Positions 23,191-35,532 of a stretch of 64,000 bases of DNA are shown here, piece by piece. How positions within the stretch are numbered: position 1 is the first letter of the stretch; every line of letters starts with the position of its first letter. The stretch is from Heterobasidion occidentale (taxonomy: Eukaryota > Basidiomycota > Agaricomycetes > Russulales > Bondarzewiaceae). Below the pieces are notes generated by a model. It did not search any database. It was not told where the DNA came from and saw only the letters and a program-made list of their open reading frames with translations. The DNA is taken from assembly GCA_039111635.1 (NCBI GenBank), contig JBCAQO010000008.1, positions 1,612,001 through 1,676,000 on the forward strand. The letters run 5' to 3'. The translations under genes and the position numbers were made by a program.

Positions 23191-24759
23191 AAATACAGGC
23201 AGATCCATTGAAATACATTCCGTAGATTCACCTCAATTTACATATAGGCTGTGTGAAACTTCAATATATTATTGATTATCCATAAACACCGATATTTTTA
23301 AATCCATTCATATCCATTCAGATCGATTTATATACATTTATTTGTGACTAATACATGTAACTATTCCCATTCCCTCTGCTCCGAAAGAAGTGAAATCTTG
23401 ATTCACTTACTAGTTGGAGATATAACGACTGGGATCGTCGTACTCTGACAGTGCGGAGAGCAACCTGAGTGGCATGGCGTGAAGTGCGAGCGGTGAGCGG
23501 ACCCTGTATGGGGGAGGGAGGTGTAGGCGGGCGAAAGGTGATCAGATGGAGAGAGAAGGGGGGGCGTGCGGAAATGACAAGGTGGTGGGGCGGTGAGGTG
23601 GTGGTGGAGGGGCGGGTGGCGGGCAGATGCCCTGATGGTGGTAGGAGTAGGCGGAGGGAGTTTGGAGGTGGGGGCAGCTGCGATGTTGTTAGTGGTCAGT
23701 GATGCGGACGGCGCGCGGATGCTGCGTAAGGGAGCGCGCACGCGAGTGCCATATGACGAAGATGGAAGGTGTGGGCGGCGCGCAGGTTGAGGTGGTGGCG
23801 CAGAGGCAGGCGGTAGGGATGGTTGTGGTGATCTAAGCATCTTGAGCAATGGTTGAGTCGACGTCCGATATGTGGAGGCAACGACATGGTGGGTGCCGTG
23901 GGCGGGATATGGCGTGATGCAGCCATGCAGGGTCTGACGTGCATGATGACACGTACCAATACAGGCGCGTCTACGTCTCCTGCACCCGTCTACCTACCCC
24001 CCTAGCCGGATGCGGTTAATGAGGAGTGATATACCCCAGGAGGAATGGCCCTGTGCGCGCGAGCCTCCGAACAGTCAGAACGAGGCACATGCAAATGTGG
24101 CCCACTGACCTCTCCAACGACGAGTACATCTCGCACGCGTTGCATGTATCCGTCGTCAACGGGCTGGCTCGTCAGCGCGCTCTCATAGCGCGAGACGGCG
24201 TCGCGTCCCAGTTCTTGAGCCAAGATTGTGTTGCCCCTGTGCTGGATCTTGATGCCTAGGGTGAGAATGCACGCAGCCGATTGCCGACAGACATAGGGCA
24301 GCCCTGGTCTCCGTCAACGAGCAACTTGTGCGCGGACGGCTCGGAGGAGAGTAGGTGGTATTCCCGCAGCTAAGCGACGAAGCGTGAGCAGACTAGGGAG
24401 TGCGGATAGGATGACGAGTTCTCACAAAGACAAGGTGGGTGACAGGACCAGTCATGAGGATGCATACCTGTGCGGGCAATGGAAACGATGCTATCACATC
24501 TGCTGCACAAACAGGGATCGGCACGCAGTGTCAGTCTGCATTAGAATAAAAGAAATTATCAGTGCCGGAGTTACTGATATATGCTTACAGGAACGGTCGC
24601 ATCCATGACTTGGACGGGTACGCATAGATCGGTGCTGCGGGCTGCCGGGGATGGTGTACGTCCTGTGTCGCTGTCAGGAAACGACGACAAGAAATGAGTA
24701 GTGACGTGGCGAGGTGGCGGTCAAACAAGACCAAATAGCCAGCCACTGCCAGCTCACTG

Positions 24760-25725
24760 CATCCAACGACGACGAGACAGCTTCAGACGCACTGCACACA
24801 CGCACGTAGCGTACCGCCCACCCCGCTGTCGCCCGCATCGCACACACACATGCCGCTGCCGCCGCCCTCACCTCCGTTTCCACCTCTTCCTCCAGATCGC
24901 CCACCATCACTCCACCACTCTTGCGACTGGTCGCCTGCCCAGCCCACGCAGCCCACTGCCCACGCGCCCACGCTCAATACCTACTCTTGCCGTTGTCCGC
25001 ACCGCCCAAGCGCTCGCCGCCTCTGCCGCCTGCACTGCGGACACACACGCCGCCGCCGCCCCCTTTGCCCTCGCCTCTGCCTCCGCCTCCGTCTCCAGAC
25101 ATCCACCACCCTGCGTCCGGTCGCCCGCCCAGCCCACGCAGCCCATCGCCCCTTTACTGTCTCCCGCACTGCGCACACGCATGCACGCCGCTACCGCCGC
25201 CGCCTCTGCCTCTGCCTCCAGACCGCAACCACCCCTTCGACCGGTCGCCCGCCTAGCTCACGCAGCCATCGCCCACGCGCCCACGCACCCACCGCCCGCG
25301 CACCCACCACCCACGCACCCACCGCCCGCAACCCACTCTTACTGCCGCCCGCACTGACCACGCGCTCGCCGCCTCTGCTGTCTGCACCGTGCACACGCAC
25401 GCCGCCGCCGCCATCTTTACCTCTGCCGCCACCTCCGTCTCCAGACCGCCCACCACCCCTGCATCTGGTCGCCCTCGCTGCTTCTGCTGCCCGCACCGCG
25501 CACACGCACGCCCCTGTCTCCGGACCTCTCACCTCTCTCCGCCCACGCCTGCTGCTGCTGCTGGCACGGCGCACACCTCCGCCTACCGCCTGTGCCTCCG
25601 GACTGCGTTCGCCCACGCCTGCTGCCGCCCGCATCGCGCACGCGCGCCCCGCCGACTGCGCCTCTGCCTCCGGATCACCTACCTTTCGCGTGTTCGGTTG
25701 CCCGCACCGCCCGCGCGCATACCGT
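24760..25725. repeat. degenerate C-rich tandem array
   Basis: Recurring words return in the same order: a GCACACGCACGCCGCCGCC-like part, a CCTCTGCCTCCGTCTCCAGA-like part, then ACCACCCnnnnnnCCGGTCGCC and CGCCCAGCCCACGCAGCCCA. Examples of the last word lie near 24937, 25131 and 25255. Spacing is irregular, about 120-200 bp, so this is a decayed minisatellite-like array, not a clean one. Confidence 0.6.
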
Positions 25726-25981
25726 CTTTCTTATGTACTTATCTTGTACTTCACGTTACTATACCCATGCTATGCATGCAATTGAGTTGCACAAATATAT
25801 CCAAAAATCTTATTTTCATTCAAAAGAATGACAAATGTCGACAAAGTATTGTGTTTCATGACTTTTGCATTTCCAGTGTTTGTGAAAGAGAGCTGAATAA
25901 ATATACAATTTCATGTTTCTCGCAGTGTTTCCAGTATTAATGATCTATTTTAATATCTATGAATTGATCTGCCTGTGTATG

Positions 25982-26045
25982 CCTATTCTGCCTATTTCTG
26001 CCTATTTCTGCCTATTTCTGCCTATTTCTGCCTCGATCTGCCTCG
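25982..26045. repeat. 10-bp tandem repeat CCTATTTCTG
   Basis: Four perfect units of CCTATTTCTG, with a shortened unit before and two diverged units (CCTCGATCTG, CCTCGAC) after, ending 18 bp before the right 99-bp repeat. Confidence 0.85.
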
Positions 26046-26062
26046 ACGGACTTTTGACTGGG

Positions 26063-26161
26063 GTTGAAATCCGAGAACGAAGTAAGTCACCTCGAACATC
26101 GTTGATATCGATCCGAGAATTCACAAGGGTGATGATCCGAGATATTCTACTGGTTATCGCC
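26063..26161 (+). repeat. 99-bp direct repeat, right copy
   Basis: Identical to 23092-23190 in the same orientation. The unit is open in one frame in both copies (VEIRERSKSPRTSLISIREF...), with no family recognised. Confidence 0.95.
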
Positions 26162-26553
26162 CCACATTCCCCCTATCCTCAGAAGATATGAAAACTGCAG
26201 CGGGTCTTGTCTATCCTCGGAATGTGTCGATCGCAAACGGCGAAGACCTCGTCCCAGAATGGATGCCACTTTGTATATGTCACATGACTCGGGCCGTTTG
26301 TGTTTGTGGCTTTGCAGCGCTATTGTCTTGCCTTCCCGGCGCCTCATGACCGCTATTCTTCTCTGTGGGGCACAGTCGGACAATAGACACAGAGAGCCTT
26401 AAAAGGCGTCCACTTCCTTCCTCTTCCCCATCGCAGAGGTCTGTGGACTCTATCTCACTAGGTTTTCTCATCTGTCGTTTGCTTTCGTACCCTCTCGCGA
26501 CCGCATAAAAACATCATAATATTTTTATCTTCGTCTCCATCCCTTCTCACATC

Positions 26554-26944
26554 ATGCTGAGGTACGGATCAGTTGCGGTCGCTCTTGTCCAACGTCAAGT
26601 CATGGTTGTCCAAGGTACTTCTCATCTTATCTTTCATTTATAAAAGCTTGCTCATTTCGATTGCTTCAGCTGCTCATACGTATGACCATGGAGACGGCTT
26701 TCTCGAAGTGTATACTTTCGCGCCCTTTCACGACCGCGTTTTTACTGCCACGGCTGCGCCTTGTGCGCGCATCGCCCCTGGCGACCTCCTTACAATCTTC
26801 CCGGACACAGACGTCTTCAGCATGCCCGCGCGGGACATTCTTGAGCTGCCACCCCAGGCTTTTGGAGAATACCACGAGCTTCGCACGCGCTATGTAAAGA
26901 GGTCTGAGAAGCTGTGGGCGGCATGTAAGGCCAAGCTGCGGTGA
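26554..26944 (+). CDS. small unrecognised protein, two exons
   Basis: ATG at 26554, exon 26554-26614, a 55-nt intron (gtactt...gcttcag) and exon 26670-26944 give 111 residues in one continuous frame. The N-terminus (LRYGSVAVALVQRQVMVVQ) is hydrophobic but has no clear signal-peptide cleavage site. The body (VYTFAPFHDRVFTATAAPCA; LELPPQAFGEYHELRTRYVK) is of normal amphipathic composition. No domain is recognised. It starts about 390 bp after the right 99-bp repeat and converges on the condensin gene. Without the splice the second exon remains open upstream, so a different start is possible. Confidence 0.55.
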
Positions 26945-27407
26945 GAGTGGTGAAGCGCGATATTTCATTAGTTCGGGAATAGGTCAGGCGTCCTTGTCGG
27001 TGCTGCATTTAACGGTTCATATTTCCACGTTTCCAGATTGTTTGATTCCCCATCCAGCTTCAGTACCATTGTTAGCTGTATTTTTAACTCCTGTATCCCG
27101 TAGACAAAGCTGTATCCGTATCGCTTCCTCATTGTGTCATTGCATAGTTAACGATTATATACCTACCAACAGAATGCAACTACCATTTTCATTTTACTGC
27201 CATTTCCCCCACACTCTGTGCCTGTAATGAGTGAATAATGCTTATAAGTGCCAATACAATACAGAAGGTATTACTATATATGCCACATCAACAGCGTTCT
27301 ACTCTTGAAGCTTGAAGCCACAACACGAAGGAGATATATGAGATATACATAGCTGCAATGACTTGCAACGAGCTATGTAACAAAACTTGACGAATCTTTG
27401 GTTGTCA
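26945..27407. other. convergent intergenic region
   Basis: 463 bp, AT-rich, between the small unknown gene and the end of BRN1. Likely two 3' untranslated regions; no gene seen. Confidence 0.5.
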
Positions 27408-30341
27408 CTATGCTGCCGGTACAGCATTTGGATCACGATAAACCTGGAAGAATCAAGCGTATGTCATTTGATTCACTAGACATAAATTTCGAGAAATCAC
27501 TGACCTTCAGATCCCATATATTTCCGACGCGAGGGTCCTTATCATCCGCATCGGGTTCCGCATCGTCAATACGATCCTCCAATGCTCCTTCAAGTTTAAG
27601 CCCACGCTCATTTGCAAGGTGTAAGAGACAGATGAAGCAGAAACTTGTACTGATTTCCGCAAGCTTGTCTTGTGGATAGGATTGTTGAAGCCCCGACAGT
27701 ACCAAATCAAACACTCTTGCCTCCGACGGATCCGTGCCCTCTGCTGGCGGTTCATCGATTTCCTGAAAATCCGATGCCTGTGGGTCAGTGTTTGGTTGGT
27801 ATTCAACACGAACACACGCACCATATCATCTGCGTTTTCTTCTTTCTGTTGTGGTACCACGATATTCAGGCCCTTCCAAATGTTTTCCTTCAGTTTTCGA
27901 ACATCGACACGTTTGGCACGTTTTGTGTAATTGACAAATTCGGGCCGTACTCGGCGCGTCTGCCCTTGAGTTGCAGCGAGCAAATCTTGCTCCCCAGGCT
28001 CAGCGCTCGCGGTGGCGTTGCCACCGTCATCATCGAAACCAGGTCCATCATCATAATCGTCATGGAAGAATTGCGTGTTGAAGGGAATGGCGCCGCCATT
28101 GGCTGTGAGACACCAGATCAGTTGATTTTATTCATCGAGAGACAAAATGACTGACTGTCGTCGCCGTCCTCCGCATCACGTACAGCTGCTTGATCGGCAG
28201 CGGCTCTGGCCCAAAAATTCTCATCGACTTCACCATCACCGTTCTCGTTTAACGGAACACGCTGCCCACGCATCTTTAACTAAAGTCAAAGCAACCTCAG
28301 TGACCTGGAGAGCATTCTTGACGGAACCTTACCGAGAATTTGGGCTTTAAGAATAGAGTGACAAGCTGCTGGCTAGTAAAATGCATATCATCAGGAAGTG
28401 TGTGCTCATCCCGTTTCTCCCTCTCTTTGGCCTTCTTGCTCTTCGATGTCCTTCGCGAGTTGGCGCTCGCCTTCGCGGTGGATGGTTTGACTAATGTGAT
28501 ACCCGCACCTCGAGTAACAGGTGCGAAAAGTTCTTTCGAAACTTCCTTCAAGGATTTTTCTTCCGGTGATAGAAAATCGATCTTGAATGCCTCCTTTTTC
28601 TCTCTTCGAGGCTTTGAAGTGTTTGCGTCAGCTGCATCAGCTGATGGGATAAGGGATGAAAAGCCATCAGAAACGAAACAATGAGTGAAAGAACAAATGA
28701 GCTCACGCCTCCGTACAACTTTTCTAAGCTTCCAATGTTCAGGACCGGCCCAGTTCTTCAGGAAGTTTTGGTCGAAATAATCCATCATGCCACCATCCGC
28801 CTCTGCGTCGGTCATTGCCATGACCAGATCACGTTCATTAGGCATGCGTCGCGGATCAAAGGGCACAAAGCCACCGGGGGCGGTATGAACATGAATTGCT
28901 TGTGGACCCGCTGAACCGCCTTCACCGTCTTCATCATTCGGGCTCATGGCCTCACCGCCGAAGTCATCGCCGACTGCCTGGTCCCCGACAAAAAAGTCCT
29001 GTTCTGGCGGGGGGGTAGCATCGTTGATTTCCATCCCAGCGTCACCGGGGGGACCACCAAAGTCTTCGTCGTCGTCGTCGTCGTCGTCTGCCGGATGAGG
29101 GGTATTGTCGCGGAAAAGTATGGTATTGTCAAATGAAAATGGATCTTTGGAAAATGAAAAATTCTCCAAGGAATGGGATATCGCTTTGGAGTCTAGGACA
29201 TCAAGATCCGGAAGAAAATCCCCTAGAATATAGGCAGACTGAGAAATCAAATTGAATGATGCATTAAAAGTCGACGCACGTCTAAGCTGTGTAAGATCTA
29301 TCTCATCTTCTGGTTCCTCCTCCTCCTCTTCCATTTCTTTCCCCATAGAATCACTTGCATCGAACACCACTCTCAGACCACCCTCGGTGCCGACTCCGAG
29401 ACTCAAATGGTTCATGAGCAACCCGTGGGCACCACCTTCGTCGAAGTCCTCGCACGTCTTGCGGAACAGCGGATCTACGCTGAATTCTAGATCCAGTTTC
29501 TTGATCTTGAGTTGGGCGGCGTTTTTCGCTAGTGTTGATTCTGCCCGGTGGTTCTTTGCACGCTTGCGCTGCTGAGGATCCTGGGAGTCAGGGTTGTCGG
29601 ACGTTGGCTCCTCTTCGTCATCGCCTCGGCCCTCAGAAGCAAGATTGCTCAAGAGTTTGCCTGTTTCTGTACCAACACTGTCCACACGACTTGTCCAAAT
29701 CTTGACACAACCGTCAAGCGTGCTTGATGCGCGTTGAAAGTTGATTGTGTTGTCGTTGTTATTCCGCAATAATGACATGTCATGAAAGTAGTCGATCAAC
29801 GCAAAGTTCCAGGAGTTGGCGGCATTGATTTTCTGTGTCGCAAGGGTAAGCTACATGAACAACAGAAAGCATCAAGACTCGCATTATCCATAGCCATCTT
29901 CATCCATTCCTCGAAGTTTGAGCTCATAACATCTAAAGGAACATTGATCATCGGAGTCTCGACAACGGATGCCAGCTGTTTCTGCCGCGCCTGTGCGGTG
30001 CGGGAGCTTTCGCCGACTCCACTTTGTCCCATGTCGATCATACCTTCCGACGACGGCCCCGCCTCAGCATTCTCTGATGCGAGTGATTTGGCACTCTTCC
30101 TCCTCCTCCGTTTCTCTGCCGCATCATCGTTGATATTGACTGCTTTCAAAGGTGGGCGGCCGGTAGGAGCGTCCGCTGAATAGCTCTTGTCCTGAACCTC
30201 GCTGAATCGTCGTCGTAAGCTATGAGCCTTGGTGACCTTGGGTGTCTCTTGCTCCGTATCCGCGTCCGAGTCAGATTCCTGAAGAGAAGCCTGAGGTTTT
30301 CGAACACGTTGAGCTCGAGCTGAGCGCGCGGTCGCCGCCAT
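27408..30341 (-). CDS. BRN1: condensin complex subunit 2 (kleisin CAP-H/Barren)
   Basis: Kleisin subunit that bridges the SMC2-SMC4 heads of condensin and is needed for mitotic chromosome compaction. The N-terminal region has the conserved MSSNFEEWMKMAMDNKINA and NSWNFALIDYFHDMSLLR blocks, then INFQRASSTLDGCVKIWTSR. The middle has KTCEDFDEGGAHGLLMNHL, typical of Barren proteins, and a long acidic stretch (Asp/Glu runs encoded near 29068-29330). The C-terminus runs through FICLLHLANERGLKLEG to VGNIWDLKVYRDPNAVPAA, the last splice being 27435-27496 approximately. The start MAATARSARAQR is the first ATG of the open frame. It is divergently spaced from no neighbour: the POL3 stop lies 298 bp upstream. 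Confidence 0.93.
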
Positions 30342-30639
30342 TGTCGTTCACGTCTAACAAACGGTCACAGCGTGACAGATCGCGTCGTATTTATCACGTG
30401 CTTTCCCACGGTTGAAGAAGTCCAGGCACCGTCGCTCCGGCGCTATGAAAGCGTCTTCGCGCGTAGCGGCCTCGGATACTGATGCTCTAAAAAAATCATA
30501 CAGACGTCAAACGCGCAAGCAAGCCAAGGTTTGTATATATATCGTCATAGAGCATCATGCCACAGCACAATCTGATCACACTAGTAAAGCATCCACGAAT
30601 ATGGATCGAAGAGGCAGTGAAGAGGCTTCAGTCCGTGTG

Positions 30640-33600
30640 CTACCATGATTCATCATCAAACCGCTCTAGAACAGCACCAGCATCTTCAACATCTTTCTGA
30701 GCTTTCTTCCGCATATAGAATATAGGGCAATCCTTGCTTGAACAAAGTACGTCCTGATGAAGTGATCCTTGGCAGCGTTGGCATTGAGTCCACAGACGAG
30801 AGAATCGAACTTGAAGTTCTGAAGTTGTCAAAACCTGTTGATGTTTCCAAAGTTGCCAGGTTAATCATGTGTGACAATGACTCGTTCAAAAGACATACCT
30901 GGTTCTGGTACAGTTCACCCAATCTAGGCCGGCAGTTATTGCACACGGCGCCGCCTGTCGGTGCGTCAATAAAAGGTCATAGTAAGAGGCCGGTCTGACG
31001 CTGTTCACCTTTGACGCTGTTGTTGGCTCGCAATGGTGTTTTGCAACCCATGCATGTCACGGTTTTGACAGCAAACTTCATTAAGCCGCCAACAGTTGGT
31101 GTGGCAATCTGTATCGTTCTCGTGTGATCGCCGGAGACTTCGAGAAACATTGAATGTAGGCAACGAGAATACACAGGAGCAACACGCACGTAAGGAGGAT
31201 GCTTTTTCGCCAAGTATTGGTTCGAAGATGCGCATGAGGGGTTTTGACAATTGATTCTCCAGGTAGTACTTTGTGTCAATTGGAATATTGTTCTCAAGCA
31301 CGTATATAGGGTCTTCTGATTTTTCGTACGCAGCAGCTCCTGTGAGGAAACATTAGTGCGACTAGAGTACTTAGCGACGAAGAAGCTGACCTTTCATTCC
31401 CTTGATGATGACATATGCCACTCGATCACCCAGTGCAGGCGCAGATCCTATGGTAGGGACTCAATATGAAGAAGCACCAAGCAGCCACGACACATACCAG
31501 CATCACGTAGCTTCATTCGTTCTGCAAGTTGGACGTGAGCCTGCTTCGCAACATAATCTACCCTCAAAGTCAGTCAATCAATGTAGTAAGACGAGGGGAG
31601 TGCATTTACCAGCTTTGGCCAAAGCCTTTGTGATAACCAGCTGAGACATATCAATCTTGTTTTGAAGCAGCTCAGAGATCATCTGTTTGGTATAGCTAAC
31701 GAAGAATAGTTAGATAGTCGAAATTCTTGTATTTCGGATGCTTTTGCTCACTCTTCGGCTGCTTTGACGTCTCGATCAATCAACATTTTGTGCAAACATG
31801 TCTCTATGACGGTGGACACGAGCCGACAATTGTCTCGACGAACAGTCTGAACTTTTGATTCAGACAAGAAATCCAGCGTCCGAGAGGATGACTTACCTCG
31901 ATGCCCTTGGAATCCATCTTATCATATTTGTCTGGTCTCGTCCAGTACAAACCTGCATAACGTTTTTTGCTGATGAGAAGGTATGGGAAATAAACCTTCT
32001 CGAATTCGAGCTTAATAGGCTTGATGAACTTCTGAGTCACAAATTCAGCGGCCTCACTACCTACGAGGCCGAAGACGGCGCCAAATAAGTCACAGGTCTC
32101 TCGATAATTAGCTGTGCATACCTAGCGCCATTACTTTCTCAAGATCATTCGGTCCAAATCGTACCATGACAGAGTCTGTATCACCATAGATGACCTCCGC
32201 GTTGTGCGTATGACCATTGGCAATACAATATTCTGCCTCCACTTCCTGTACGTGATCTCTCAATCGACGAAGCGAAATTTCGATACAGATCACGACCTAC
32301 CGATTTCGTCTTCTCGATCATTTGTCGGCCGTAGGACGTGACACTAGATGAGATAGGAAGACAGGGAAGCTTGCCGACAGTTGCACCGGTGAAGCCGTAC
32401 ACAGAGTTGGCGCTGATCTGGCGGCAAGCAACGTGATGAGGACTTGTACGTAGACTAGTGCAAGGTACGAACCTTTAGAGCAAGTTGCCGCCCATCAAGC
32501 ACAGCCCGCTTGAATGGATCTGTCTCTTTCTTCAAGTCAGCTTTCGCACGTTTGCGCGCCCCGATCAAATCCTCGAGTACCGTAGGCAGGAGGCCCTTGC
32601 GTCTTGAAGACGTGACAAAGAAATCTGCGAAGGAGTAGATCAGCCCGATTCAAGCAAAGGTCATAGCGAACTTGGCCTACCGTTATTGGGGGTTTGAATG
32701 TAGTCAACATTTTTTTTGAGACCGAGTCGATCGATCGTCCCCTTATCCAGCAAAGTTGTATAACATAAATTATGGGCCATCATGATGGACGGATACAGAG
32801 AGCTGAAATCCAACGTCGCGATGGGAACATCATAGTAACCCTTCTTGGGCTCAATGACAGTAGCACCCTCGTATTGTTCATCGGTTCCTGTAAGTTCCAA
32901 TGAATACACAGGCATATTCACAATCCTTCTGACCCACCTTCGCCCTTAAGAGCGGGAACGATATATCCCTCGTCATTTGCTTTCCGGAAGAGCTGAGAAA
33001 GAACCTTGATAGACTGGCCTCGGGAAAGTAGATAATTGAACGGCACGCCAGTTACACGGGCCATCTCTGTGTAATTGACAAAGCACATCAGTTTGTCCAA
33101 AAGGCGTTGAGGAAGATAGGCATCCTGTGAAAATGTCAGAGGCAAATCTAGCGCTAAGTGGAGAGGACCGGAGAGGAAAGCTACCTTCAAGCAGTAAACA
33201 GCCAAACGTCTTCTTGACTCCGGAGTGCCGTTCTGAAGTTCCGTGATGACGGAGTGGTGCACGTCCTCCTTCTGCTCGCCTAAGAACTGAGCACAAACTG
33301 AGTTCAAAGTGTAACTGCGAAGCTTGTGTTCTCGCTGCATAAACTGCAGCAAATCAAGCTGCAAGCGACCCTCCATGGCCGTGTCTTTCGAATCACGTTG
33401 TCCAAATGCCTTAGACGAAAAGTGCGTGTCTTTTGTCTGCGTCTTGATTCCTATTTGACAACAGCTGTTGTCGCACAATCTTATTTAATGAGTGCATTAA
33501 TTACGCACCCTTGAAACGCCCCAGGTATGGAAACTGATTCGCCTTGAGAGCCTTTGCGCGGTCGATCAAGTAAGGCAAATCAAAATTGGAGGTATTGTAC

Positions 33601-35205
33601 CCGATGATTACATCCGGGTCGACCTCCTCTACGAAGTTCCTCCATGCTTGAAGCATCTTCGATTCATCCTTGAAGGAGAGAACCTGAGAACCGACAATAT
33701 GCGAACAAGTATTCAGGGTGAAGATGTTTCGGATGAATGGCCTGCTCTCTCCTGCACCAAAAGTTATACCTCAGCGATCTCAAGGACGACAGATGATTGT
33801 ACCTTGACAAGTGACCATATTGGCAATTTGGATGACAGGATCGATGTTAGCTTCCGGGAAGATTCCTTTGCGCCCCGCACATTCAATATCAAAACTCAGA
33901 ATGCGAACAGGAGCCATCTTCGACCACGTTCCCTCAGGCGCTCGCGAGATGAATTGATCCCATCTAGTATTATTCAACGAAACGCAGAGTCAATGATGAA
34001 AGAACACCTTACCTGACGGCAAGCTCTATCTGGCAATGAGACTTTTTGTCCTTACCCTCGACCATTTTATACTTGCCAGCAGGAACCTCTATCCAATTCA
34101 TCCCGACGACCTACAATATTGTCAGAGGAGTGTGTCATCGTACTGAGATAGACCCATACTTTGGTGTCAATCATGAAACGCAGAGTGTATGCAATGTTAC
34201 TCTCGTATGTTGGGATGGGGCCGTTGAATAAGTTACGAAAACTGCATTCTCCCTTCTCGAAGATGCGTAAACACGATAGCTATGTCAGTAACAAAGGGTG
34301 ATAGATGCACAGCACAGATAGATCACTCATCTCGAACTCTAGGCAAAGATTTGGGGTCTGTGACAGTAATTTTCATGAACATGGCAAGATCGTCTCCTCT
34401 ATAACCCCAGAGGCTTCGTTTGTTGGCCAGTTCAATACTACGGACTCCACCGCCGTTCTAAAATTTTAATTGACCAGGGATAGCGGGACGGGAGCTCGAG
34501 AGACGTACGTTGATGGAATTTTGGAAAGGCAGTAGGTCGTCGTCAGTGAATCCTCGAGGTACAGCGATGTAAAAATAAGGGAAAAAGTCTGTGACGTGGG
34601 CAAGGACACTGTGTCCAGCCTATAAGATGCAACAGTCAGTCGTTCGAACAAGTGCCTGGATAATACTACAGACCTCTGTTACTCCGAACATGCGTAGCGT
34701 GACCCCGCCACTGTTTCCGTCAATGGACTCCAGAATATCAATCTGTTGAAAGACTATGGATATTGTCATTGAGTATGTTCGGAGAGAAAGCGTGTCAATT
34801 TACTAATATTATCTCTCGCTGGGTCAATGGGTTCCAGTCGAGGGCGTGCCCATGCGTCCGAACCGCCTTCAGCTTCTACTCCGCACATGGCTGTTCAGAA
34901 CACTCAATCGGACCATGAAGTAAGGCGCGCACCTGTGCTATCTCCTGTTTCCTCCTTCAATTTCTGAAGGACATCTGCGAACGAAGACTGGGCACCGAGG
35001 GCCTGACGTTGGGATCCAGATGGTTGCGACCCAGAAGGCTGAGATGCCAGCTTTCGCCTCTTCGTTGCAGGTTCTAGAGTCGCACTTTGAGATTCCCTAT
35101 CGTTCCACAATTCTATTCAATATGATATGTCGCGTCAAAGTGAGCAAGGGGTGGGTACCGCGTCCGTGGCAGATTCTGCTTCGTCGTGCGGGTTGGTCCA
35201 GGCAT
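30640..35205 (-). CDS. POL3: DNA polymerase delta catalytic subunit
   Basis: B-family replicative polymerase for lagging-strand synthesis, with 3'-5' proofreading. Seen in order: exonuclease motif [19 protein letters not shown]; polymerase motif [17 protein letters not shown]; motif B with [16 protein letters not shown]; motif [13 protein letters not shown]-terminal Cys clusters follow: CysA (CMGC, CNNC) and CysB (CQRC, C...DCP) that holds the Fe-S cluster, ending LERFDDESW. Size is about 1,080 residues, as expected. The start is inferred: ATG at 35205, then a 62-nt intron joins [16 protein letters not shown] to [16 protein letters not shown], a basic nuclear-type N-terminus; the longer open frame there starts on TTG. 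Three ACGCGT boxes lie 110-185 bp upstream. Confidence 0.94.
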
Positions 35206-35315
35206 GCTCGGGATGGGAGAGCTTCGGATAAGTTATCAGATGGAGAAAAACTTTGGACAGTCGTATGCGTGGCTTCAAAGGAGTCAACGAAAGGACAAGG
35301 AAGATCAACGTTCGG

Positions 35316-35389
35316 ACGCGTGCTTGGTGATGCTCCAGACGCGTCTGCGACGGTCCTGGGTGACGCGGTGTGACGCATTAGTGACGCGT
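35316..35389. promoter_or_regulatory. cluster of three ACGCGT (MCB-type) boxes upstream of POL3
   Basis: ACGCGT at 35316, 35339 and 35384, inside the 327-bp gap between POL3 and VMS1. This hexamer is the binding site of the MBF factor that drives G1/S genes in yeasts. That this fungus uses it here is inferred. Confidence 0.6.
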
Positions 35390-35532
35390 GTGGTCACAGT
35401 CAGCAGTGACCAAACAAATCAGGGCGCGAAGCTTGTCGGTGCCAGTGTGTACGAGACCAATACAAACGGTAGTCTGCAAGATAGGCTGATAGTAGACTAA
35501 CATACTAGGCATACAAATGGAATTCAAAACAT

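Larger units (their letters stand above)
23191..26062. other. low-complexity block between the two 99-bp repeats
   Basis: About 2.87 kb with no supported gene. An AT-rich part (23191-23400) has repeated CATTCATATCCATT-like words. A G-rich part (about 23460-23830, many GGTGG and GGAGG words) and a more even part (23940-24690) follow. After them come a strongly C-rich part (24720-25720) and an AT-rich end with a 10-bp tandem repeat. Long open frames in the C-rich part are open in several frames at once and are composition artefacts. Confidence 0.7.

Noticed and set aside
24701..25940. Long open frames of 218, 311 and 183 residues
   Set aside because: All plus-strand frames of the C-rich array are open at once and encode only Pro/His/Arg/Ser/Ala low complexity.
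23092..26161. LTR retrotransposon
   Set aside because: The repeats are only 99 bp, do not start TG and end CA, have no evident primer-binding site or polypurine tract, and no gag or pol remnant lies between.
23092..26161. CRISPR array
   Set aside because: Only two repeat copies, 2.9 kb apart, in a eukaryotic genome.
35206..35378. Longer N-terminus of Pol3 or a separate minus-strand gene
   Set aside because: The open frame there is low in protein character and holds the ACGCGT cluster; the 35205 ATG with a 62-nt intron gives a plausible basic N-terminus.
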